From contig JAHIYU010000163.1 in the NCBI GenBank assembly GCA_018814885.1, positions 1 to 36,379 of the forward strand: 36,379 bases of DNA, read 5' to 3'. Below the pieces are notes generated by a model that was not told the DNA's origin, ran no database searches, and saw only the letters and a list, made by a program, of their open reading frames with translations. Made by a program: the position numbers and the translations under genes. Below, one piece after another: positions 14,869 through 21,184 of the stretch; within the stretch, counting starts at the first letter, position 1; each line of letters starts with the position of its first letter. Source of the stretch: a bacterium. Its GTDB lineage: Bacteria > Krumholzibacteriota > Krumholzibacteriia > LZORAL124-64-63.

Positions 14869-15633
14869 TCAGGGAATCCGCATCCGGCGGGCGACGCCGC
14901 CGGACTGGGGAACCGCCCACAGCGAGGCTCCGTCCCAGGCCAGCATCACGTCGCGTCCCCGGAAATCGAACCCCTCACGGCTGACGGTACCGCTCCAGGC
15001 GCCGCCACCCCGTGAAAGGCGGTACAAGCGGCCGGTGCCGCTGTCGCAGGTCCAGAACGCGCGACCGTCAAAGGCGAGACCGCAGGGAGAAAAGGCAGGC
15101 GTCAGCTCCGAACGCGAGATCTCCTCCGTTTCGGGATCGAAACTATCCAGCCGACCGCGGTCCCGGTCCACCATCCAGACGTAGCGGCCGTCCCACGCCA
15201 GTCCGCAGGGACGGTGTCCCGGCGTGGGATACACGGCATCGACGAACAGGGTGTCCGACTCGATCTTGTAGAGCGTGGCCTCGGCGTCCCGCGTGGCGTC
15301 GCCGAGACTCCAGAGGTACTTGCCGTCGAAGGCCAGGCCGCGCGAGAGCGTACCGGTGAAATCCTCCTCGCGGGTGACGTTCCCCAGCGCGTCGAACCAG
15401 GCGAGGGCTGTCGTCAACGGCGGCATGTCGGGCAGGGTGTCCGGCTGCGCCACCAGCGCCACGTAGTGGTCGTCGTCGAGCCAGGCGAGTCCCCTGATCT
15501 CGCCCGCGGCAACGGTGAGGGAGTCGCCCCAGGTCACTTCGATCTCCCCGCCGGACCCGGCGGCCGCCGGTGCGACGAGGCAGAACGGCAGCAACACCGA
15601 CAGGATGCTGCAGGATGCGCGCAAGCCTCTCAT
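14869..15633 (-). CDS. Exported beta-propeller protein
   Basis: A 254-residue periplasmic or surface protein of unknown role. A signal peptide (about 1-26, ending PAAAG) precedes repeated blades marked by GLAFDGKYLW, GLAWDGRYVW, GLAFDGRAFW and LAWDGASLW, each followed by Asp/Gly turns, as in Kelch/NHL or glutaminyl-cyclase-like propellers. ATG 15633 overlaps the previous stop as ATGA and GAGGGGGG lies just upstream, so translation is coupled to the upstream envelope gene. Last gene of the four-gene operon that starts at 17309; no clear terminator hairpin was found before the Fur promoter. Confidence 0.8.
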   Translation of the reverse strand: MRGLRASCSILSVLLPFCLVAPAAAGSGGEIEVTWGDSLTVAAGEIRGLAWLDDDHYVALVAQPDTLPDMPPLTTALAWFDALGNVTREEDFTGTLSRGLAFDGKYLWSLGDATRDAEATLYKIESDTLFVDAVYPTPGHRPCGLAWDGRYVWMVDRDRGRLDSFDPETEEISRSELTPAFSPCGLAFDGRAFWTCDSGTGRLYRLSRGGGAWSGTVSREGFDFRGRDVMLAWDGASLWAVPQSGGVARRMRIP

Positions 15634-16541
15634 GAGCCCCCCTCGGGCGCCGCTCCCGGTTCGCCGACGGGCGGCGCGGCCATGCCGATGGACATGGCGA
15701 CGGTGAAGCGTGTGGCGAAAAGACGATCTTCGGCGTCCCCGAGTCCGCGCATCACGCCCAGGGCGAGGCTGCGGCGATCGCCCAGGGGCAGATTCAGGGT
15801 CAGTCGCAGGCGCCGGCTCGCGCCGCCGCCGGCATCGCGCGCCGAGAGGCGCAGGACGCCGGCCCGCGCGAAGCTCCACTCCAGCGATCCGCCCCAGGCG
15901 GTCAGCGAGGGGAAGGCCGCTTCGGCGAGGTCCTCGCCGGCGGCAGCCATGTTCATGACCTGCTCGCAAACGACTGCACAGGTCAGATGATCGCCGAGGC
16001 GTAAAGGCCGGCGCAAGGCGAGCCGCAGGCTGGTGCTGCGCGCGGCGAACGGATAGAGGGCGTTGCGCGCGAATGGCAGCGCCACCTCTCCACAGAAGGC
16101 GCTTGCACCGAGCAGCGGCAGGCGAAGCGGCGCGAGCAGCCCCAGCTCGGGACGTCCCCACCCCGCGATGGCGGTCTCCCCCGGCCAGCCGAGGTCGGGC
16201 TGCCCGCCCTCCCCGTAGGGAGGCACGGTCTCGGGCCAGCGCGCCAGGACGGAGTGTCCGCCCGTGTTGAAATTGAGATGCCGCCAGCGCAGATAGACGC
16301 GATTGACGGCGCCGTGTGGCACCACGCTCATCATGCCGAGAGCATCCACCTGCCAGCCGCTGTCAGGATCGTCGAACCTCTGGGCCTCGAAGGTGAAGCC
16401 GGCGTCGTCCGTGAGGGCGTCCCAGGGCAGCGGCTCGGCCCAGGGGGCCGCGCGCGGCGCGGTCGGGAGGCAACAGGTGAACAGGAATATCAGGGCGCAG
16501 GAAACCGCGGGGGCGGAAACGCGGCGCCGGGGGCCGCTCAC
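15630..16541 (-). CDS. Exported envelope protein, likely outer-membrane beta-barrel
   Basis: A 303-residue protein that I do not recognise. The N-terminus (CALIFLFTCCLPTAPRA) is a signal peptide; the two cysteines lie in its hydrophobic part and are not a good lipobox. The body shows alternating hydrophobic strands with Arg-rich turns (SLRLALRRPLRL, RRLRLTLNLPLGDRRSLALGVMRG), suggesting a beta-barrel. GTG 16541 overlaps the upstream stop as GTGA and is preceded by AGGAGGGGGAGG. It overlaps the next gene by four bases. Its partner propeller may work with it at the surface (inferred). Confidence 0.7.
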   Translation of the reverse strand: MSGPRRRVSAPAVSCALIFLFTCCLPTAPRAAPWAEPLPWDALTDDAGFTFEAQRFDDPDSGWQVDALGMMSVVPHGAVNRVYLRWRHLNFNTGGHSVLARWPETVPPYGEGGQPDLGWPGETAIAGWGRPELGLLAPLRLPLLGASAFCGEVALPFARNALYPFAARSTSLRLALRRPLRLGDHLTCAVVCEQVMNMAAAGEDLAEAAFPSLTAWGGSLEWSFARAGVLRLSARDAGGGASRRLRLTLNLPLGDRRSLALGVMRGLGDAEDRLFATRFTVAMSIGMAAPPVGEPGAAPEGGS

Positions 16542-17080
16542 GGCCCCTCCCCCTCCTGCTCGATCAGGCGAACGGTGCCGGCCTCCGCGAACTTGACCTG
16601 CACCACCTTCCGGTTGCCGGGCAGGACCTCCTTGGCGACGACCACGCCGTAGTCGTCCCAGGCCAGGTGATGGATGACATCGCCCTCTGCGTAGGTTTCC
16701 CAGGGGCGGTAGGCCATGGCGACGGAGATGTCCATGTTCTCGAGGGGATCGGGCTGCGATGTCGCGTCCTTCGGTGCCTCCGGCCGGGACGGTACGTCGG
16801 CACCTTCGATGCCGGGCCGCCCCGAAGTTCCATCCGCCGGCGGGCCGCTCCGCTCCGCCTTCCCCGGGTAGGTTTCCCGCGGGAGATCCGCCCCCGCGGC
16901 GGTCCCGTCCGCCTCTCCGCCGGAGCTCCGCAGATCGACACTCGAACTGACCTTGGGCAGAAACCCCTTGCAACTCGGGCACTGGAGCCAGACGACACCG
17001 TCGTCGTCCCCGTCCGACGTGGGTACGACCGACATCTCGTACTCCGCCTTGCAGACGGAACAGTATTGCGGGATCTTCAT
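16538..17080 (-). CDS. Zinc-ribbon protein with Tudor/KOW-like C-terminus
   Basis: A 180-residue cytoplasmic protein. The N-terminus has CSVC (Cys8/11) and CPSC, a four-cysteine zinc ribbon. A Pro/Ser/Glu-rich disordered linker covers about 65-125. The C-terminal 55 residues (YAEGDVIHHLAWDDYGVVV, then KVVQVKF and VRLIEQ) match the pattern of small beta-barrel domains like the UvrD C-terminus or CarD/KOW folds that touch RNA polymerase or nucleic acid. ATG 17080 was chosen to start directly before the ribbon; its leader is weak, so reinitiation from the upstream gene is possible. Function is unknown. Confidence 0.75.
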   Translation of the reverse strand: MKIPQYCSVCKAEYEMSVVPTSDGDDDGVVWLQCPSCKGFLPKVSSSVDLRSSGGEADGTAAGADLPRETYPGKAERSGPPADGTSGRPGIEGADVPSRPEAPKDATSQPDPLENMDISVAMAYRPWETYAEGDVIHHLAWDDYGVVVAKEVLPGNRKVVQVKFAEAGTVRLIEQEGEGP

Positions 17081-17126
17081 GATCGGGTCCGGGTCCACAA
17101 CGAAGTGAAGAAGAACGGTTGAACCG

Positions 17127-17309
17127 TCAAGGTAGGATCTTGCAGCAGTTCTCCGCCTCATCCTTGTGCAGATAACGCATACCGCACACCAGACATTTGA
17201 AATCGCCGTCGATGCGGCCCTCGTTCTCAGCCTTGGCCAGCAGTTGCTCGAATTTCACGTAAGATTTGTCGCGGACCAGAAGTTCCGCGTCACCCCTGCG
17301 TCGCTGCAT
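17127..17309 (-). CDS. Small zinc-finger protein, 60 residues
   Basis: A short protein starting at ATG 17309 after a perfect AAGGAGG. The N-terminal two thirds is charged and helical (RRRGDAEL, FEQLLAKAENEGRID); the C-terminus has CLVC, HKDEAENCC, giving four cysteines and a histidine suited to bind zinc. First gene of a four-gene operon with a second zinc-ribbon protein 46 nt downstream. A role in nucleic-acid or protein binding is possible; the family is not recognised. Confidence 0.75.
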   Translation of the reverse strand: MQRRRGDAELLVRDKSYVKFEQLLAKAENEGRIDGDFKCLVCGMRYLHKDEAENCCKILP

Positions 17310-17386
17310 GGCATCCTCCTTGATTCTCCACGTCCCGCGGCAGCGAGCCGTCAGGTACACAGCGTGCCGAGCGATCAGTGTTGCGC

Positions 17387-17415
17387 ATACTACAAGATCG
17401 GAACCCGAGAGTCAA
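17387..17415 (-). promoter_or_regulatory. Promoter of the zinc-ribbon/envelope operon
   Basis: Minus strand TTGACT (17415-17410), 17-bp spacer, TAGTAT (17392-17387), about 78 nt before the start at 17309. Confidence 0.65.
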
Positions 17416-17458
17416 CCGGGGCGGGTCAGAAGAGTTCCGATTTATCCAGGGGATGATG

Positions 17459-18304
17459 TCAGCCCGCGGCGTTGGCTTCGAGCAGATCGTCCTCTTCACC
17501 GAGGTCCCGGCTGGCGGAGGTGAGACGGTAGAGGTCGCCGAGGGTCCGCGCGCCGAGCGCGCGCGCGTCTAACAGGGCGCGCGCCAGGACACCGGCAGTC
17601 GCCAGGGCGTCTTCACCGGCGCGGTGGGGATGCGTGTGCGCCACGGCGAAGGTGCCCGCGAGGTCCTGGAGCCGCCATCCGTCCAGATCGGGCCAGAGGC
17701 TCCTGGCGAGTTGCAGCGTGCAGACCGCCGGCGCGTCGGGCATCTCCAGACCGTGGCGACCCAGCTCCCAGCGCAGGAAGGGCATGTCGAAACGCACATC
17801 GTGGGCGACGAAGGCGTGCGCGCCTTGCAGCATGTCGACGATCACGGGCGCCACTTCCCCGAAAGGCGGAGCCTCCTTCAACTGGCTGGGCTTGATGCCG
17901 GTCAACCTGCGGATGCGTGGCGACACGTGACGCTCGCTGTGGCAGAGGCTGCTGAACTGCTTCACGATCTGCCCCCGCTCCAGCATGGCCATGCCCACCT
18001 CGATGATCCGGTCCACGCCGGTGAGGCTGCCCGTGGTCTCGAGATCGACCGCCACCAGGCGGGCTTCGTCCAGGGGTATCTCCAGGTAAGACGCGTCGAG
18101 AGCCATCCAGCGCCCGTCGTGTGCCCGTTCGACGCATGTCATCGGTTCGAGAATCGCGCGCACGAGCAGTGCCGCCACGGGGTCCTCGTGACGCTGAGGT
18201 CCGAAGATGTGGCGTGCCACGGCTTGCGGGGCGCAGGGTTGGTCCAGGGACTGGAGGTAGCTTTGCGCCTCGGCCCTAAGTTCTTGCAATTCAGCAGAAA
18301 GCAT
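17459..18304 (-). CDS. DnaQ-like DEDDh 3'-5' exonuclease
   Basis: A 281-residue exonuclease. Residues 1-80 form a helical N-terminal region seen in some DnaQ-like proteins. The exonuclease fold follows: Exo I VAVDLETTG with Asp87 and Glu89, Exo II FVAHDVRFDMPFL, and Exo III HRAGEDALATAGVL supplying the His and last Asp, so all DEDDh metal ligands are present. It may proofread or process nucleic acid; no polymerase domain is attached. ATG 18304 lacks a Shine-Dalgarno leader and lies only six nt after a TATAAT box, suggesting a leaderless transcript. Confidence 0.87.
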   Translation of the reverse strand: MLSAELQELRAEAQSYLQSLDQPCAPQAVARHIFGPQRHEDPVAALLVRAILEPMTCVERAHDGRWMALDASYLEIPLDEARLVAVDLETTGSLTGVDRIIEVGMAMLERGQIVKQFSSLCHSERHVSPRIRRLTGIKPSQLKEAPPFGEVAPVIVDMLQGAHAFVAHDVRFDMPFLRWELGRHGLEMPDAPAVCTLQLARSLWPDLDGWRLQDLAGTFAVAHTHPHRAGEDALATAGVLARALLDARALGARTLGDLYRLTSASRDLGEEDDLLEANAAG

Positions 18305-18309
18305 AAGCA

Positions 18310-18339
18310 ATTATAACATACATCAAAAGGAGGACTCAA
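18310..18339 (-). promoter_or_regulatory. Promoter of the exonuclease gene, leaderless layout
   Basis: Minus strand TTGAGT (18339-18334), 18-bp spacer, perfect TATAAT (18315-18310). The predicted start of transcription falls on or next to the A of ATG 18304. The -35 box overlaps the end of the upstream gene. Confidence 0.6.
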
Positions 18340-19129
18340 GCCCATCGAGCACGGCAACGGCATCTTCGCCGAAATCCAGCAGTTCCATGGTCTCGATGCG
18401 CAGGGCCGGCGGCGGTGGCTGGCGGCGGCCGGCAGGCACGAGCTCCGAGCGCGTCTCGGCGCGTTCCGCCGCATAGGCGATACCCAGGAACGGGATCCCG
18501 TCATGCACGGCGGCGCTCACCTCCCTCCGGTGTATCTGGATCATCTGGCCGCGAGGAAGGGTGATTCGCGTCGTGTCGCTGGCGGCCAGGGTGAATTGCT
18601 CGCACAGCAGATCCGCGTCGCCGACCACGCGCGTCGTCTTGCCCTGCATCTCCTTGCTGTCGGGGGTGAAACCGGTTTCCAGGAAGGCCCCGGCCAGGGG
18701 ATCGTCGCGCCACTGCTCGGGAGGCAGCACCTGGCCGATTCCCTCCCGCCACTGTTCGACCTCAAGCACGAAATCGATCAGCGAGCCAGAACGCCCCGCC
18801 AGTTCCCTGGCGATGGTCAGGCGCAAGCCTTCACCCGGCAGTGGGATGCGACCGTCCGGGGTCTCCTCAAGCGGCAGGACCTCGATCATCCAGGCCGCTT
18901 CCGTCTCGCCCACGCACTGGATCCGCAAGGCATCCACACGGCGGCGTCCCGCCTCGATGGAGGTGCCGAGGTAATCGACCCGGCAGCCTGGCGAGATCCG
19001 CAGGGGCGCTTCGGGCTGCCGCCACAGGGTGAACACGTCCAGGGCGAGGGCGCCGCCGGCACAAGTCAGCAGCAGCATCCAGGCCGTGCAAGCCGCGACG
19101 GCCGTCGCTCGAAAGCTCCGGCCGTCCAT
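18323..19129 (-). CDS. Periplasmic protein of unknown function
   Basis: A 268-residue exported protein. A hydrophobic signal (about residues 10-30, AACTAWMLLLTCAGGALA) leads a mixed alpha/beta body with two cysteines (SPGCRVDY, IQCVGE) and a third near LLCEQF, and a Pro-rich stretch (RRQPPPPAL) near the end. No family is recognised. ATG 19129 is 25 nt after the stop of the metallophosphatase/cytochrome gene, so they probably share a transcript and may work together in the periplasm. The leader (GAGGGCG) is modest. The end of the gene carries the exonuclease promoter. Confidence 0.72.
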   Translation of the reverse strand: MDGRSFRATAVAACTAWMLLLTCAGGALALDVFTLWRQPEAPLRISPGCRVDYLGTSIEAGRRRVDALRIQCVGETEAAWMIEVLPLEETPDGRIPLPGEGLRLTIARELAGRSGSLIDFVLEVEQWREGIGQVLPPEQWRDDPLAGAFLETGFTPDSKEMQGKTTRVVGDADLLCEQFTLAASDTTRITLPRGQMIQIHRREVSAAVHDGIPFLGIAYAAERAETRSELVPAGRRQPPPPALRIETMELLDFGEDAVAVLDGLESSF

Positions 19130-19154
19130 GCGTGCGCCCTCGGCGACATCGCGC

Positions 19155-20519
19155 TCAATGTTCGATCTTGGCCCAATACGCGTCATATTCGAACTCGGGG
19201 CTGTTCTCCAGGTCGTGGCAGGTCACGCACGAATTGCGCGCCTCCAGCGCCCAGGCTCCGTCGCGCCGGTGCAGTGTGCCGTAGCCGTGGCAGGCCTCGC
19301 ACTGCACGCCGCTCAGGCGATTGGCCGGCGGCTTGTCGTCGTAGCCGCCGATGTAGACGTACCCGGTCGTGTGGCAGACCAGGCATTCCGGGGCGTCGCC
19401 CTGTCCCTTGCGTGCCAGGATCGACAGCGCGGCGTTGTGGGTGCTGTCCCGCAGGTGGTCCCAGACGTCCTGGTGGCACTTGCGGCATTCGCGGTCGGTG
19501 AGGAACGACTCGTCCGCGGACCCCTTGGTCTGCTGGTAGATGCCCCGGGACGCGATCCGGAACTCCTCGAGATGAACCTTGAACGCCTCGACGCGCTCGA
19601 GCATCACGGGATCGTCGGCGATGGAGTCGTTCAATTCGGTCACCTCGACCTCGAAGGCCTTGAGACCACCGGAGGCCCTCTCGAAATGCCCGTTCATGCA
19701 GCCGATGTAACGGCCCTCGAACGAAGAGCACAGGAACGCGGCTTGCTGGAAGATGCGCTCCGTACGGTAGGGGCGCCGCGAATGGCCGACGAGGCAGATG
19801 TCGATGCCCGGCACTGCGGTCAGGATGGCCTCGGTACCGGTGTCGCCCAGGTGCGACAGCAGCACGATGGACTGCGCGCCCGCCTCTCGCATGCGCGGGA
19901 CCAGTCCCTCGAGCGATTGCGTCGGATCGTCTACCTGGTAGACCTCTTCCTTTGCGGACATGGTCATGATCTGCTGTTCTGGATCCAGCACCGAACATAC
20001 GCCGAAGGTGACACCGCCCCGCTCGATCAGCAGGTACTCGGGCAGGATCAGTTCGCCGTCGTCGGGCAGACGAACGTTGGCACTGGTGAAGGGCAGCTGA
20101 TAGGTGTCGATCATCTCGCGGAGAAAACCGATCCCGTAGTTCAGGTCGGTTTCGCCGAGACCGATGGCGTCGCAGCCGAACTCGCTGGTCAGCTCGCAGA
20201 GGAAGCGCGTCTGTTCCCTGTCGATCCTGGCGCGCCGGCCGAACAGATCGCCGGCGTCGATCATCAGCACCGGATTGCCTTGGTTCCAGATCTTGTCCAG
20301 GACGGTGGCCCTCCGGGCCACCCCGCCGCGGCGGTTGCTCTTTCAGCCGCAGGGTTCGATCTTGCCGCCGACGTCGGCGATGTAGACGATCGCCACCGGC
20401 GACCAGTCGCCATCACCCGGCGCGGGCGCCTGGGCCAGCGAGGGCGCGATGTACAAGCCGAAAGCCAGCAAGGCCAGCATGACGGACCAGACCGCTTTTT
20501 CATGCATGATGGAAGCCAT
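19155..20519 (-). CDS. Candidate selenoprotein: metallophosphatase fused to a tetrahaem cytochrome c
   Basis: 454 residues if UGA at 20345-20343 is read as selenocysteine (Sec59). Order: signal peptide (1-30); a calcineurin-like 5'-nucleotidase-type metallophosphatase with IADVGGKIEPCG-Sec, IDAGD (Asp88/91), GETDLNYG, SHLGD (His223) and VGHSRRPY (His246); then four CxxCH haem sites at 345, 379, 407 and 431. I recall relatives carrying EPCGC followed by GG-x-x-RR; here the frame reads EPCG-Sec, then GGVARR, so the stop replaces a conserved Cys. Reading frame is unbroken on both sides and a SECIS-like hairpin follows. ATG 20519 follows GGAG. The alternative is a nonsense mutation, with internal initiation at GTG 20321 giving an unexported fragment. 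Confidence 0.8.
20304..20322 (-). promoter_or_regulatory. Candidate bacterial SECIS hairpin
   Basis: On the mRNA an 8-bp perfect stem (GGUGGCCC with GGGCCACC) closes a GGA loop. The loop begins 28 nt after the UGA, inside the 16-37 nt window known for bacterial SECIS elements, with G at the first loop positions. It lies within the coding sequence. Caveat: such stems arise easily in GC-rich DNA. Confidence 0.6.
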
Positions 20520-20626
20520 TGTCACTCCGTGATTGTTTGTCCGGGATCGATACGGCGCCAGGGCTCCGCGATGGAACCCACGCTCAAACCAATACGGTGC
20601 GTGTCGGTTCCCGCACCGTAGCCTAC

Positions 20627-20655
20627 AAGATACCAGCCGGAGACGGGGCGAGCAA
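20627..20655 (-). promoter_or_regulatory. Promoter of the metallophosphatase/cytochrome gene
   Basis: Minus strand TTGCTC (20655-20650), 17-bp spacer, TATCTT (20632-20627), about 108 nt before ATG 20519. Confidence 0.5.
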
Positions 20656-20711
20656 GAGCCCGTGACGCGGGGATCGCGACCGGTGTCCCCCCGTCTCCCG
20701 GGATACGCGGC

Positions 20712-20736
20712 GGGGGGCGACACGCGGCCGCCCCCC
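20712..20736 (-). terminator. Possible terminator after HU
   Basis: GGGGGGCG pairs with CGCCCCCC around a 9-nt loop; no T-run follows. It lies about 57 nt past the HU stop. Confidence 0.3.
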
Positions 20737-20762
20737 CCCACCCCCGTTCGCGTCCCATCGTA

Positions 20763-20794
20763 ATGCTCGGGATGCTCGGGATGCTCGGGATGCT
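20763..20794. repeat. 9-bp tandem repeat at the HU stop codon
   Basis: ATGCTCGGG three times plus a partial copy (ATGCT). The partial copy overlaps the HU stop codon (20793-20795). Confidence 0.9.
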
Positions 20795-21089
20795 ACTTGC
20801 TCGAGACACGCTCCTTGAGCGACTTGCCCGCGGAGAACGCGGGATACTTGGTCGCGGGGATCATGATCTCAGCGCCGGTCTGCGGATTGCGGGCCTTGCG
20901 CTTCTTGCGGTTGCGGCGTTCAAAAGTGCCGAAACCAGTCAGCTGGACCCTCTTGCCCTTCGCGACTTCGGTCGCGATGATGCCCTCGCGAGGCACCGTC
21001 GAAAAGATGGCGTTCACGGCTGACGTAGCGTCCTTCTTGGACAGCCCGGACTTCTCAGCGACAGCATTGATCAGATCGGTTTTATTCAT
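20793..21089 (-). CDS. hup: HU-family histone-like DNA-binding protein
   Basis: A 98-residue DNA-bending protein of the nucleoid. It starts [20 protein letters not shown] and has [21 protein letters not shown], the beta-arm with the Pro that intercalates into DNA, followed by [16 protein letters not shown]. Length and order are typical. ATG 21089 follows GGAGGTGAT with ideal spacing. It is monocistronic, with a TTGACA promoter at 21110-21138 and a short tandem repeat directly at the stop. Compared with typical HU the basic arm (RKKRKA) is slightly enriched in Lys/Arg. Confidence 0.96.
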   Translation of the reverse strand: MNKTDLINAVAEKSGLSKKDATSAVNAIFSTVPREGIIATEVAKGKRVQLTGFGTFERRNRKKRKARNPQTGAEIMIPATKYPAFSAGKSLKERVSSK

Positions 21090-21109
21090 GATATCACCTC
21101 CTTGCACGC

Positions 21110-21138
21110 ATGGAATCGCGAACTCAGATTCCTGTCAA
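21110..21138 (-). promoter_or_regulatory. HU promoter
   Basis: Minus strand TTGACA (21138-21133), 17-bp spacer, TTCCAT (21115-21110); the leader to ATG is only about 14-20 nt. The -35 box is four bases from the T-run of the preceding terminator. Confidence 0.6.
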
Positions 21139-21141
21139 TAC

Positions 21142-21160
21142 AAAAAATGGAGTTTCTCCA
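21142..21160 (-). terminator. Intrinsic terminator of the serS-lptD operon
   Basis: TGGAG-AAA-CTCCA stem followed by TTTTTT on the minus strand, 25 nt past the lptD stop. An alternative overlapping stem (CTCCAG/CTGGAG) lies upstream. Confidence 0.75.
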
Positions 21161-21184
21161 GTCCTGGAGCGGACTTTCGGCGAC

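Noticed and set aside
19155..20321. Annotation of the phosphatase/cytochrome as a gene starting at GTG 20321
   Set aside because: That start removes the signal peptide and the EPCG block, leaving a c-type cytochrome with no export signal. The upstream frame is continuous through the UGA.
20343..20345. Simple frameshift or pseudogene explanation of the stop
   Set aside because: No frame change is needed, no other lesion is visible in the gene, and the stop falls exactly on a recalled Cys position with a hairpin after it. Kept as the alternative, not the main call.
20763..20794. Short tandem repeat as a CRISPR
   Set aside because: Units are 9 bp with no spacers.
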